Source: Mercenaria mercenaria
Taxonomy: Eukaryota > Mollusca > Bivalvia > Venerida > Veneridae
Assembly: GCF_021730395.1 (NCBI RefSeq)
Contig: NC_069363.1
Coordinates: 59,763,001-59,827,000 of the forward strand
DNA length: 64,000 nucleotides
Reading direction: 5' to 3'
Below, one piece after another: positions 1-12,332 of the stretch; within the stretch, counting starts at the first letter, position 1, and every line of letters starts with the position of its first letter. Position numbers and translations under genes: made by a program. The notes beneath the pieces were generated by a model. It ran no database searches and was not told the DNA's origin. It worked only from the letters and a program-made list of their open reading frames with translations.

Positions 1-179
1 CAAGATGGCCTAAAGTGCTCAACTGAGTTTAGTTGCTTGCTTGAACAGTTAAAAAGTTTCAACTGAATAAATACATTCAGGTAATGTGTTGTTGTTTCTT
101 TTGTTTTGTTTTTTTTTCTTTGGGTGGGGGGTGGGGTTGGGGGCTTGAAGAGAGGTAAGACATTTGGGAAATGATGTGA

Positions 180-770
180 TATTATAATATCCAACATGAA
201 GACTTTTAAAGTTTCCACTATATAAATAGGGGGTAAAGTGACCACACCCCCTGGTGGCAATGCCTTTCTACAACCCTTGGAATGGGTCAAACAAGAAATT
301 TGTGTAATATTATTTTAAAATTGGGCCTGCTGTTTCTGACAAGAATGTTTTTCCAAGTTTCCAATCAAACATACAAGGAAAAAAGTGGCCATACCCCCTG
401 GAGGCCATGTTTTTGATGAAACAAAATGATATGAACAATCTTGATAGAGGGTCACACAAGGACCATTTGTGTGAAATTATTTCAAAATTGGGCAAGCAGT
501 TTCAAACAATAATATTTTTCAAGTTTTCACTATATACATAAAAATTATATTGAATGGCAGCCATGCTTTTTTACAAATCTTAATAATTTAATCAATCTTG
601 GTATATGGTCACACAAGGACCATTTGTGTGAAAGTATTTTCTATAAATAAATTCGGCAAGCACTTTCATGCAAGAAGATTTTTAAAATTTCCACTACATT
701 CATATAGGGAAAAGTGATGGTCACTGACCACGCCCTCTGGCGGCCATGTTTTGTGAGGAATTGGAATAAG
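180..770. repeat. Degenerate tandem repeat, about 165-bp period
   Basis: The phrase 'TTTCCACTATATAAATAGGG' and variants recur near 205, 350, 515 and 685. Each is followed by a 'GTGACCACACCCCCTGG(T/C)GGC' block and 'GGTCACACAAGGACCATTTG'. This looks like the eroded internal array of a bivalve minisatellite-bearing element; no ends were recognised. Confidence 0.6.
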
Positions 771-1048
771 TTGACCAATTGTAACTAAAGCATACAATTA
801 CATATATTAACATCACCCATCTTAATAAGCTTGTATCAGGGAAGGGATCATTATTGGTGCTTTGTTACCAAAGAAAGTAAAAAGTCGAGTTTTGTCACCA
901 TTATTTCTATTTTTTTTATACTGCTGAATCTGTCAATGTCTTCATCATATAAAATAATATTCATGAAAATATGCATTTTCTATTTGTATTTCTGGGTTGC
1001 ATAATGCTTTTACTTGTTTTTTAAATATAGTGCACCTTTAAATTGCAG

Positions 1049-1261
1049 TTAACCCTTATCATGCTGGTCACGATTTGTTTTGCCTTTGCGACCGGTGTAG
1101 ACCATGATCAGCCTGCACATCCGTGCAATCTGATCATGATCTGCACTCTGCGCTGTTCAGCCAGTATCTTTTTGATAAGCACCCCTTTTAACAGTTAATG
1201 GTACTGCCCAAAGTGGAAGATGGACAAGTTCATTATAGAAATTTAGCAGGGCAATGGTTAA
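1049..1261 (+). mobile_element. TTAA-bounded MITE (piggyBac-like), copy 1
   Basis: Begins TTAACCCTTATCATGCTGG and ends TTTAGCAGGGCAATGGTTAA. The outer TTAA plus CCCTT/AAGGG-type inverted ends fit a piggyBac-derived MITE with TTAA target duplication. The internal phrase 'GCCTTTGCGACC.GTGTAGA' is shared by six copies in this window. Confidence 0.7.
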
Positions 1262-1395
1262 GAATCTATACCATTTTGCTATTGCTTAGTCAAAATGAAA
1301 CACCAACAAAAATTGCTGGGTTTTTTTTTTTTTTTGTCAGACAACTAATATGAATGTTCCTCAATACAATAAATATGACTTGAAAATAGCTTTAC

Positions 1396-4300
1396 CATGT
1401 AAACTGTCCAGAACTTAGACTTCACTTCTTCCATACCCTCTCTACTGGACTTGCCCTCTAATAGTGTCATACCTAAAACAATATAAAAATTATCATAACT
1501 TAGAAACAACAACTCTAAAGCTGCATGTATAAAGAAGAGATAAGGAAATTAGCACAGGCCAACTCTTGTTTAAATGATAACTCATGCAAGATGCAAGACA
1601 GTGCTTTCATTGTGAAACACCTGAGGGCACAAATGCAAAATCGAGACATACAAAAATATATCACAATTCTAATACACTTCAACTTTCTACAAAACACTTG
1701 TACAACAGGAATTATCAAGCACGCAGATAAAACATATTGTTAAACGTAAAAAGACTAACTTTTGCAAAACATTTTAAAGTTAATCTTTCAATCATTAATA
1801 CTGAAACTTTTGACACAAACTATTATGTAATGAGAATATTTCATAGTCCATTAATTTACATTCTGTGCCAAAGTGTACTAAAATCATGCATGTCAAATAA
1901 TACCCATTTTACAAAATTCAATTCAATGACTTAACCTTTAGCCTGCTGGGGGCAAGAGATATTGCCTTTGCAACTAGTGCGGACTAGTGCAGGCTGATCT
2001 GAACTGTGCGATATTCAGTCAGTAAATTTTCAGTGAACACCCCTTTGAATAACAAGTGGTACTGCCCAAATTTAATGATGGACAGTCCAATTCAGGAATT
2101 TAGCAGGGCAAAGGTTAAACATTTAAAAATATATCTACTATGTTACCGGCTTCACATACCCATAAAGAAAGCTGAACAAAAGAATGGTCCTGCTACAACT
2201 TGATCTGCTAGTATTTTTGAAGCAACTGTTCGTAGAACAGTACCTGGAAGATATCTGTCCAAGATTTTGTACCAAACATGTGTAACTGGTCCAAACAGCA
2301 ATCCCATTGTACACATACGACCTGTAATGATGCAATACTGTTGTGTTTCTTTGTATGTAAATATCAAGTTAATAAATTCATAAAATAATTTAACATAGAT
2401 TGTATAACATTATAATAACAACATTTATTTACTAACACAATTCCCTGAACAGTTTTATAAACAGGGTTATCTCTCCGCTTAATGCTTAATTCTTTACCTA
2501 AAAGCAAAATGTTTGCATATTATCAGATTGTTCAAAGTGTAATATTTATCTAGAATCTACCATTGTTATAACACGCTGGAATAAACTACCCTGCTCTTAT
2601 CACAAAAGAAACAAGCCATTTGTAAAACATGTGTATTGTTGGAGGTAACTGCACATGTATGGTTTTTCTGGTGTTTTTTTTGGTTAGGTTTAACATCGCA
2701 CCCACACAATTATAGGTCACGTGGAGACTTTCCAGTTTTGTGGGGTACAAAGACCCCAGGTGCTTCTCTGTGCATTATTTCATCATGGGGAGGCACCTGT
2801 TAGAACCACCGACCTTCCGTAAGCCAGCTAGTTGGCTTCCTCACATGAAGAATTCAACGCCCAAGTGAGGCTTAAACCCACATCGGTGAAGGGCAAAGGA
2901 TTCAAAGTCAGCAGCCTTAACCACTCGGCCACGGAGGTCCCCAACTGTAATTTTCAGACTGAAATATACTGTGACCTTGACCTTTGATCCAGAAAACAAT
3001 AGGGAACAAATAAGAACACTATGACAGGCCTTTGTGTTATCCGGCTATATTTGCTAAAACATTAAATTTCAAGGTAACTTTGGTATTGACTTTTAACCTT
3101 CAAAACAATAAGGTTGTCCAATAACTGTAGAAAATCATGCTAAGTATTCTCCAACTACTGATAAGAAATTTTTCTAGACTAAATGTCACAATGACATTAT
3201 CTACTGAACCCCAAAACAACAAGGGTAAGCTACTGACCATACACAATCATATTAAGAAGTCTGACAGCAGAAGCATTTTCTATTCATTGATCAGAAACCT
3301 TTTTCGTTCTCAAGATCAACATGACCTTGACCCTTGACCTACAGACCGCCAAAATAATAACAGTCGTCTACCGACCACACAATAATACCAGGAAGTTTCA
3401 TGGTCATACACCCAATCTTTCCTCGGCTACAACTAGGAATCAATTTTAATGTCAAGGACATTATCTTTGACCTTTGACCTACTGCCCCTATAAATACAGT
3501 AGGGGTTACCTGCTGCCACAGGCAATCATGCTATGGAATTTGATAGTCTTAGGCCAAAGTATTCTCCAGTTATTTACTGGTAACAATATTAAGCCTTGTT
3601 ACTTACTGACTTACAAATTATAACAGGGGACATCTAGTGACCAAAGGCAATCATCACTTTTGACTATTGTAGCTTTCAGAAATCTTCAATTATTGATAAA
3701 ACTATTCGAGCCTGCCAGCTGTCAAAAGGACTAATGTTTATGATAGTATTTGGTGGCGACAGAACTGACTGCAGCAAACATTTCTGCCAAGTTATTTAAG
3801 AACATTTCCATCCATGGCTAAGTTACAGCCCTGACAAGAGAAAGGTCATAAACTTTTGACCTTTGACCCCCAAGTGTGACCTTGATCTTTCAACTACTTA
3901 TGCCTGACAGACTGTCTCATTGCGGCAAACAATTGTGCTGAGTTTAATTTAAGAAATCCTCGATCCTTGGCTGAGTTACAGCCCGGACAAAGAAAACTGC
4001 ATCAAATTTAGACCTTTGACCTCTAAATATGACCTTTGACCTCTAAATATGACCTTGACCTTTAAGCTACCAATCTGGTTGTTGCACATGACACATCATC
4101 TTATCGAGGCAAACATTTATGCCAAAGTATTTAAGAATCAATGCATGGCTGAGTTACAGCCCGGACAAGCAAAACAGTACCGAGTTTTGATCTTTGACCT
4201 CAAAGTATGACCTTCACCTATTAGCTACCAATCTGGTTCTTGCACATGACACACCGTGTCATTGCGGCAAACATATGTGCCAAGTTATTTAAGAATCCTT

Positions 4301-5051
4301 TGATCCATGGATAAGTTACAGCCCGGACAAACTTGGACGGACATATGCATGCAAGCATGCACGCACATACACCAAACCGCCATTGTGACAACTTGAACTA
4401 TGTTGAGCTCACCGCCAGCAGGCTTAACAAAAACTGTACAGTTTCAAGTTCACTGTGACCATAAAATTTGGCTTATTGATCCCTTAAACAATAGGGATCA
4501 TCTACTAACCACAGGCATAAATTCTATGAAGTGTGGGCCAAAGCATTCTCTAGTTAATGCTTCTACTAACACATCAACTTTCACTGTGGAAAACAATATT
4601 TTCCCTCTTCTATACAAGGGAGCATAATGTAATTTATACTGTATAGCTCTTAACCATTTTGTAATGCAACACATAAGAAAGCATGGTTATGTAAACTTAT
4701 GTCCATTTTAAGGTAGAGTGCTACTGTTCCAAAACAGTACCAAAACTTTTACCTTGTACAGTTTTCAAGTACGTCTATGCCCCAGAGAGGGCCCTGTACA
4801 TTAATGGGAAAAAGAAGAAGAGTATTTTTGATCTTCTAACAATTCAGTATCAAAGTGAACAAAAAAAAATTCTTTGTTTCTGTACCAGTCCTTTGAAAGT
4901 TGTAAGTTTTATGTTGATTGTCCAGCCTCTCTATTTGCTGTATGATACAATCTCCAAGTCCCAACAAACTGGATGCTGTACATGTATTTGTCACCAACAA
5001 GTATTTGGAAAACATTACCCGAGCTACACGTTGTACTTTGTTAATCATCAT
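1396..5051 (-). CDS. MPV17L2: MPV17-like protein 2, partial (3' exons beyond left edge)
   Basis: MPV17/PMP22-family membrane protein; the vertebrate ortholog sits in the mitochondrial inner membrane and supports mitoribosome assembly. Minus-strand coding exons: 5051-4886 (phase 1 end), 2321-2160 and 1472-1396, all joining in frame at GT-AG borders. The product starts MMINKVQRVARVMFSKYLLV and continues with TNTCTASSLLGLGDCIIQQI. Exon 2 gives the family signature GPVTHVWYKILDRYLPG and KILADQVVAGPFF; exon 3 gives EGKSSREGMEEVKSKFWTVY. The order and spacing match human MPV17L2 (LLVTNT, GDGVRQSWE, GPFLHYWYLSLDR, LVDQLVASP, KFWEFY). The start is the first of two adjacent ATGs. A TTTTTTTTCAG just upstream suggests a 5' UTR intron, so an earlier start is possible. 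The expected final exon (DWCVWP...NF.FVP) was not found between 1 and 1380, so the gene runs off the window. About 134 residues are present; the family usually has about 200. Confidence 0.9.
1931..2118 (+). mobile_element. TTAA-bounded MITE (piggyBac-like), copy 2
   Basis: Begins TTAACCTTTAGCCTGCTGG and ends TTTAGCAGGGCAAAGGTTAA. Same family as the element at 1049; it lies in an intron of the MPV17L2-like gene, 42 bp from exon 2. Confidence 0.7.
2674..2941 (-). mobile_element. tRNA-Ser/Leu-headed SINE, minus strand
   Basis: On the minus strand the head reads CCGTGGCCGAGTGGTTAAGG (A box, class II tRNA type). It is followed by a B-box-like GATGTGGGTTTAAGCC, and the body ends near GATGTTAAACCTAACC plus an A-rich tail at 2674-2682. 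No target duplication was seen. Confidence 0.65.
2950..3650. repeat. Degenerate GACCTTGACCTTTGACC-type repeats
   Basis: Blocks with TGACCTTGACC(T)TTGA, CCAAAACAATAAGG and a drift-degraded spacer recur about every 110-130 bp. Old tandem array inside the large intron of the MPV17L2-like gene. Confidence 0.5.
3740..4345. repeat. Tandem repeat, about 165 bp, four copies
   Basis: Each unit carries a 'GAGTTACAGCCCGGACAA' block, then 'GACCTTTGACCTC.AA.TATGACC', then 'CTACCAATCTGGTT.TTGCACATGACAC'. It ends in a GC-rich ATGCATGCAAGCATGCACGC tail. Confidence 0.6.
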
Positions 5052-5865
5052 TTCAATGTAAAGAGAAACTCCTACAATTCTGAAAAAAAAACTGACATAA
5101 AACATGAATTTAAATTAAGAATAGAAAAATTCAGCCTCTCTCATACATACATTCTACAGACATAAAAGCTGCTGAACAAGTTTTATCCTACCTTCGTGCA
5201 AAATAAAGGGCAAAACATATGGGTAGAATAAATTTTGCTTTAAATAAACTTTTGCCAGACTTCTTTTTTTTTTTTCAAAATGATGCCATCTTGTTTTTGA
5301 GAATAACTGCTAAAAGACATGTCTATGCAATTATTTTTATTTTAAAATTTATTTTACCCGTATCTTTTGCCCTTTATTTCTGAAATGATGCAACTTTACA
5401 TACTGGATGTTATTATTTTAGGATCTACAGGAAAAGACTTAGAGAACTCAACAATTTCCATTCATTCATGCATACTTTCAAACAAGACTGATCAAATGAT
5501 GTCATGCACCATTGTTTATATTTGTATTCATTCACAACTACTTGTTAGCAGCAAATGTAATTTGCATGTGAAATTTGAACACCAAATGAACATCCTGCGA
5601 TCATTGTATCTATTTTAAGAAACGTGTTCATGGCATATTGCCATTATTGGCCCGATATTCGCAGCATGATCGCAACAAGTGTTTGCAGCAAACTAAAATA
5701 TTTCCATATAAGGGCTTTTTGCAAGGCTGATTATGGGCCAGTTTACCAGTTAATTGCCATTTGCCAGACTGTGAAAATTTCACGATGGTGATCAAATACT
5801 GGACAATATCATTGTCTGCTATCTGCGATACCTCCCAGGTCTTTGACATGTAGTATAAACATTAA

Positions 5866-6590
5866 GGCCGAGGCTATCCGCACGACGGTCGTGCCGATAA
5901 TTTTCTTTATCCGCACAACCATCGTGCCGATTATTTTCGTTATTTGCACGACGGTCATGCCGATTATATTCCTTATTCGCACGACGATCACGCCTGGAAA
6001 GTCATACCAATTATTTTTGTTATCCATATGACTAAACATGCTGTATACATATGTAAAATTTAGTTAAGCTTTTCTGAAGTTTTTCCCTGCTTAAGATCCC
6101 CATAGTATCGATTTCTTGACAATTTCTAGCATGCAACTTTTGGTTAGTTAACAACCCGCCACAACGCGCGATTACGATGCCTACAATTATTCTGTTGAAT
6201 AACTTATATCTGATTTATTGAATTAAAACATAATGTAAAAAGTTAGAAAAACAAAAAGAAGGTATGATAAACTAATCAAGGTATGCAGATATTAGTTTTC
6301 TGTGCATTCTTTTGAGTTATTTCTTCTGCAGTTGATGAATTTATAATTAATCAGTTTAACTAATAAAAATGGTATGTAATATTATCATTTTTATGGTGTT
6401 GTTTTAATATCAAATTAAAGTATATTGATTCAATATCTTAGACAATGAACATGATGCTAATAGTCTTTTAACTAGGATAATACTTCACGCTGTCAAAACA
6501 CCCGTCGTGCGGATAAGGATACTAATCGGCACGACCGTCGTGCGAATAAGAAAAATAATCGGCACGACCGTCCTGCCGATAGACACTTCC
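5866..6590. mobile_element. Mutator-like foldback MITE with GCACGACGGTCGTGC units
   Basis: Flanked by the 9-bp direct repeat AAACATTAA (5857-5865 and 6591-6599), the length used by Mutator-type transposases. Ends are inverted (GGCCGAGGCTATCCGCACGA against GGAAGTGTCTATCGGCAGGA). Both arms consist of repeated CGCACGACGGTCGTGCCGAT palindromes spaced by AT-rich (A/T)TATTTTC.TTAT. The interior (about 6000-6480) is AT-rich and non-coding. Confidence 0.7.
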
Positions 6591-6599
6591 AAACATTAA

Positions 6600-8130
6600 T
6601 GCAAATGAACATATTGTATCAAATATACAAAACAATAATTAATCTTTCCCCTGTAAGCTCCTATAATTAAATAAGAAAAGCCAGCTTGTTCGCTGACCAC
6701 TCCCACTGCATTATGTCCTTAGGCAAAGCTTTTCATCATGTCCAGTTAATTAAGCTGCATGTATACATGCCCAGGTATTCCAACAAATTTCGGTACCTGA
6801 ATAACAGAAGGCAATGGTAAATTTTATTTAATGTCACATACAATCAACAGACACGATACGCAGAAATGCTCTTGTGCAACTTGAAGGGAAAGTAAATAAA
6901 ATTTGCACTTCCTCTTTTTGCTTTAACATAAATATCTGATGCAATCGGCAAGGACATTCAACATTTTCCTACTTTCTAAATGAATAAATAAAATTCTCCA
7001 GAAAAACTAGCATAATCAGATCATAACTTAAGGAACAAATACTAACTGTTCTACTGTGGAAATTCCAATACAAGCCTGGCCGTAACGGAAAAAAAAGTTT
7101 TGATAAATAAGATGTATCGCGAAAACTGATTACAATTCCATGAATTGTTCACATTTCACAGATAAAGAGGTATATTGAATTTATGGGGTAAGTACATCAA
7201 GAATTATAGAAATCAGAAGAAAATATGCACGTTCTTCTCTTAAAAGGCTCCAAAGATACTTTTTTGATATTTTAACTTTCGCGGACTCCTCCTAATTGAA
7301 GAGTCATGATACAATCGATTCATTCTTTGAGAAAAAAGATTTTGCTCCGTAGAAAATCAAGTGGCATAGCGTGTAGGTATGAAGGTATTAAATGCCTCCG
7401 CTACTATTTTCTATATAAAATAAACAACTTATAACATATTTTTATCAAGATTTCTAGCATTTCCCTTCTTGCGAGACTACCCTTGTCTTGAAGGTCTGTC
7501 TTTAGGCAATCAAAATATACCCAAAAAATATGGGGTTGACATAATGCAGTGAAACCATGGTCACGTGACTGAGACACGTGATGAAACCTAATATGCGTAG
7601 GTAGACAACAGGAAATACCTACTTTCACTTCATTTTACAAGGCAGCTCAAAATCAACTTTTGAGATATAGTCTTAAAATCATCTGCGGACTCCTCTTACA
7701 TTAAGCATCATATAAGCTTAATCGCATGAAAATGGCTTTTAGGCGGAAAATTGCATAATATTTTGGACTACATCGGTGACACGGAATATCGTAAGTGGCA
7801 CCTCATGCTGTATATTTATTTTGTTGTATTGAACGTTGGTTGTCTTAAAGGTCCGCTACTAACCGTAGTCTAACGCCCGAACGAGTATTATATGAAAACC
7901 AGAGTTTGTAGCTGAGATTTCATATTTACTGAAAATATGACCCACTGCATCGGATCTGACCAAATAGTCCTTAATGTTCAAGAATATCAAAAAACTTTTG
8001 CCTATTTCAAACCGAAAGTATGTTTTCCAATTGCTTACGGACCCGCCGCGCATCTTCGGATTTTTTCGCAAGAATGCTCCGAGACGAGGCTATAATTTAT
8101 AAATAGAAGCAAAATATATTATATGCCCCA
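6600..8130. other. No gene recognised
   Basis: AT-rich sequence. A phrase GCGGACTCCTC recurs at 7281 and 7684 with similar flanks, suggesting an eroded duplicated repeat. No coding exon or RNA gene can be supported. Confidence 0.5.
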
Positions 8131-8135
8131 ACGAT

Positions 8136-8815
8136 AATGAATTGTTATTATATTTTTTAATATCTATTATCATGAAATGACGCGTGCGAGTTTTGCGGAA
8201 CACGTTTCATTGAGATGTAAGTTATTAAATGTTTTTGCTTGCATACCAATTACAAATTAGCTCAGTGGTAAAGCATACTCATTATGTTCATCAGATCTTG
8301 TGGGTTCGAAACTCACGGCAGTTAATTTCTTTTTATTTTTGCATAAAAAAGATTCCTTCTTTTTCACTATGACACAATGACAAATGAGAAATATCTGGCA
8401 GCTGAGAAAAATAATGTGATATTAGTTAAATGCATGCGCTAAACATATAAATAGAAAGCGAATAATGAATATATGTTTTATAAAGACATATATGCACTTA
8501 GAAACCATAAAAGGGAACAGAATTAAAAACCGACAGGGGAAAAAAAAGAAAAATTTTTTTTAAAAAATCGTAATGAGGATTCGAACTCATACAAAACGAT
8601 TAGATGATTTGCTATTGGTATCTGCATTCTACCCGACTGAACTATTGTGCAATATACTTATTGGACAGTTAAAATAAAACAAATACTACTATTTACTTGT
8701 CAAATATTGCACAAGCAATATGAATTGTTATTATATTTTTTAATATCTATTATCATGAAATGGACGCGTCCTCGAGTTTGTGCGGGAATCACGTTATCAT
8801 TGGGGATTAGTACGT
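8136..8815. repeat. Direct repeat pair enclosing two tRNA-like segments
   Basis: 'AATTGTTATTATATTTTTTA' followed by 'ATATCTATTATCATGAAAT' occurs near 8138 and again near 8724, with weaker matching for a further 50 bp. Between them lie a plus-strand tRNA-like segment (about 8260-8325: TTAGCTCAGTGGTAAAGC and GTGGGTTCGAAACTC) and a minus-strand one (about 8575-8650: TAGTTCAGTCGGGTAGAATG and GAGTTCGAATCC). Confidence 0.5.
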
Positions 8816-9368
8816 TATTTAAACGGATATTCGTTTGAATTAATTTTAAAATCACATGATCCCGAAGAATTTCCGATGGATTAATACGGAAAAGTGATAA
8901 ACACGAAAGTAGGACAAAAAGACCACCCATGTCAGTCTAAGAAAATACAAAAAAATCATTTGTTTCTCTGCACATGTTTTGACTTTAAGGGAATATTACA
9001 CGGCTATCGTAATGTTTTAGTAGTATGTTTCAAAATGTGTAGTCTTTTACAAGATTTGTGTTTTTTCATTTGTCTCCATTTATAGCTGCTTCAAATCTTT
9101 TTTAAAATAAAAAACAGTTTTAGAGGTTTCTCATATATAGCGCAATCAACATCTATCCATATCTCTATATCACCATTAACTCCTTTCAATCAGCCCATGC
9201 AGCCAGCGACTTTTAATATGATTTACCTTTAACACCATTTGCAACAAGTTACTGGCTATATGAGTGACAATGTACATTTATATAATGTTATGTATATCTT
9301 TTCTAACATGTACTGTATGCACATTGACGAGACTAAAATAAAGATTATTGACTCATGATTCTCATAAT

Positions 9369-9879
9369 AAAAGGGAAAGGCAATGTTGTTCTCATATCAA
9401 ATCGATCTGCTAGGATTTCTTAAATCATTTAAAGAAGTGAAAGAATTTTCAAAATCGGTTTTAGAATGAGAAAGTTATGGGCATTTAAATATTTTATAAA
9501 AAAAAATGCGGCCATTTTGTTTCCATGACAACAAAAACAAAATGGCGGATTTATTAAATTTCTAAATACAAATTTGAACTGTATTTACTTACTTCTGTAA
9601 AATGATTTCTCTAAAGAAATTGCAATGTTTTATATCTTCCACTCAAGAAACATATGAAATCACTCGATTTAAATGGTTATTTGCTAAATAAAGAATTCAG
9701 CAGTGTGTAAATGACGTCATAAGCACACTAAAATGGCCGCCCCCATGATCAGCCATTTTTTCTAATTTCAAACTGCCACATCTTTTTCAATAGTAATCCA
9801 ATTTTAAAAAATTCTTTCAGCGTTATGAAAGGTTTGAGGATGGCTTTCACTTTATTGTTAGACTTTCCTTGCCCTTTAA
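9369..9879 (-). mobile_element. MITE-like repeat with AAAGGGCAAGG ends, copy A
   Basis: The minus strand begins TTAAAGGGCAAGGAAAGTC; the other end is AAAAGGGAAAGGCAATG on the plus strand, so the ends are roughly inverted. The body (CATAACGCTGAAAGAATTTT, ATGGCTGATCATGGGGGCGG) matches the repeat at 51698. Confidence 0.6.
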
Positions 9880-9899
9880 GATATGAAATGTTTCTATAT

Positions 9900-11830
9900 A
9901 AAAGTTTAAAATCTTATTAGTTGTCGTTTATTTTAGGAAAACAAGTAATTAGATCTATTAAACAATGTGCTAAGGCAAATCGTGCACAGTAAAGTGTCCT
10001 CTTCGGCTAAAAAACATGTAAAAAGCTACATCTTTCAAACTCCAGATGTGATAGAACGATGAAATAAAGTTTGTAAGTAAGGTATGATATAGATGTAAGT
10101 GTTGGGTGAATGTTTTTTTTTTAAGAAAATTCAAAATTCAGTTGGTGCGGCAAGCTCAAGTAGTCAAAAATAAGCTCTTTTTACATGTAACGGGTTAGCA
10201 TATATAATTCTATTATTTTTGTAACATGTCTTACTAGTACATTATTGAATCAAAGACCTTAACTATCAAATTTTGTTAAAGAAAAATACATTAGCTTTCA
10301 GCTGATATATTACATCAAATTATTATTCAATTCTTTTTTTTTCCAAATTTATAGCTTGAACCAAAGTTGTAGAGATGTAACGCACTCTTAATTTGAAAAA
10401 AGTGTAGAAAAGATAATATTTTTGCTGCTAGAACATGCAAAATAGCCTTGAAAAGTTTGAAAAATAAGCAAGTTATAATGATTAAAGTATCATATATGTA
10501 CATCAGATCTAAAAAGAAAAATACTATAGTTCAATATCTTGTCAAAATTACGTTGCCTTCGATTGAATTTACATTTAACATATGAACCAGAAATATGAAT
10601 ATCGGGGCATTTTAATGATTAAAATAGCTGGCAAATATGTCATATGAGTCCTGCCATGATTGCTCCAAGTTTTCATGATACTGATAAAAAACACAATGCC
10701 TCTAGACAAACTTCAGGAATTCATTTCTAACATGTTCTAATTGGTCAAAAAGGGTAAAATAAATCCTTGATAGGGGTTTAATCATTTACAATACACAGGA
10801 TTATGCCACTTACATCAAACAGTGTTGTTTTATGTAAAGATCCCACAATGATCAATTAAGATCCAATGTAGGGGGTTTATCGTCTTTTGTATATTGGCAA
10901 CCTGTGGAGAAAGTGTGATTTTGTAGTTTTATGTGGCCACCTGAAGTTTGTGGGGGTGTTTTATGGTATGGTATTGACACCTCAATGCCACTAATTAATT
11001 GTGTTATTTTAAGGATGATTTTTGATGCATGCATATAATTTACATATTACATAAACACATCTCATTAAACAACTTGATGTACAAAATATACCTTCAGACT
11101 GATTTCTTCATTTATAGTTCGTTTGTTCTAACAGTAAAAGCATTTTCAACATACATACTTAAATTTCTATGACACTCTTATTTTATGTATTCATTAAATC
11201 AATGAATTTATATCAATATTTGGTTTCCTATAATAATTATTAGGTATTTATTAATTCCTTAAATTATTAATTCCTTAAATTATTATATTAACACATTTTA
11301 AAATAAAGTGAAACTCGTCTTCTTACTTGTTACATACATTACATTTTCTTTCATTAGTTGCGTACTAGCATGCGTGCCCTTTCATCTCATGCCTTTCTTT
11401 CCGGTATCTAGTCAAACCCTGAGAGAATATAATCAAGCGCGCACAAATATCGGACAAGGACAAGGACCGAATTTGCACCGTTTTTAAGGTATTTTGTCAT
11501 AACAGTACCCATTATTCATCGAATAAACTTGCAAAAGCATTATATGTTTAACAGGGATCAATATGGTAATACTTATCTATAGGAATATATATCGGTATAT
11601 TCATTTATGCGTTCTGCCTTTTAACCTGTTCATTCATAGGTGTCCTACATTTTAACCTTTAATTTCTAAGTCACGTACAAACAGATGCAGTTAAAACTAA
11701 ATTTAGAGTATGAAAGCAAAGAATACAATCAAATTTATAAATAACATAGAGACATTCTAAGACCATGCATAGTCTGATTATGTCATAAATTTAAATATTG
11801 AATTCAGGTAATTTTAGAGAACATTTAGAC
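9900..11830. other. No gene recognised
   Basis: AT-rich intergenic sequence without coding exons, RNA genes or clear repeat ends. Confidence 0.45.
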
Positions 11831-11872
11831 TTGCACTCATAGGCACCACATTTTTTGATTTTGTGCCATATC

Positions 11873-12156
11873 TAATTTTTTGGGCTACGCTCCTGCACCG
11901 CAGAGCGCGGGCGCCAACATATATCATACCATGTCATGCACTGTAATTCAACCTACCTATATAAAAGGTGAAAAGTCCACAAATCTCCCGTTTAAGATAG
12001 TTTTTTTAAGTAACAGGAGAAAATCTGTCATTTTTTAAACGCGATATTTGTGGACTTTTCACCTTTTATATAGGTAGGTTGAATTACAGTGCATGACATG
12101 GTACAACATATGTCTGCGCGCGCGCTCTGCGGCGCAGGAGCGTGCCCAAAAAATTG
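11873..12156. mobile_element. Long-hairpin MITE
   Basis: An arm of roughly 115 bp beginning AATTTTTTGGGCTACGCTCC is repeated in inverted order, ending GGAGCGTGCCCAAAAAATT. The inner parts of the arms (ATTCAACCTACCTATATAAA, GGTGAAAAGTCCACAAAT) match perfectly by eye across a loop of about 55 bp. Weaker inverted similarity (CATAGGC / GCCTATATG) continues outside, so the true ends may be near 11831 and 12175. Confidence 0.65.
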
Positions 12157-12332
12157 GGGGCCTATATGCTTGCACTTGGTAAAAAAAAATTAAATTAATA
12201 TGTATTCATTTTGATCAGGGTCTTTCATTTTGAGTGACCCTGATTTGATTAAAAGAACTGCATGTACTGGGATTATCTTGGAAGCAATATATCAATAAAT
12301 TTAATGTTCAAAATACTAAAGTGCTGCATCGT

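Noticed and set aside
8262-8326. Functional tRNA gene
   Set aside because: A- and B-box-like words are present, but no proper acceptor or anticodon stem could be drawn.
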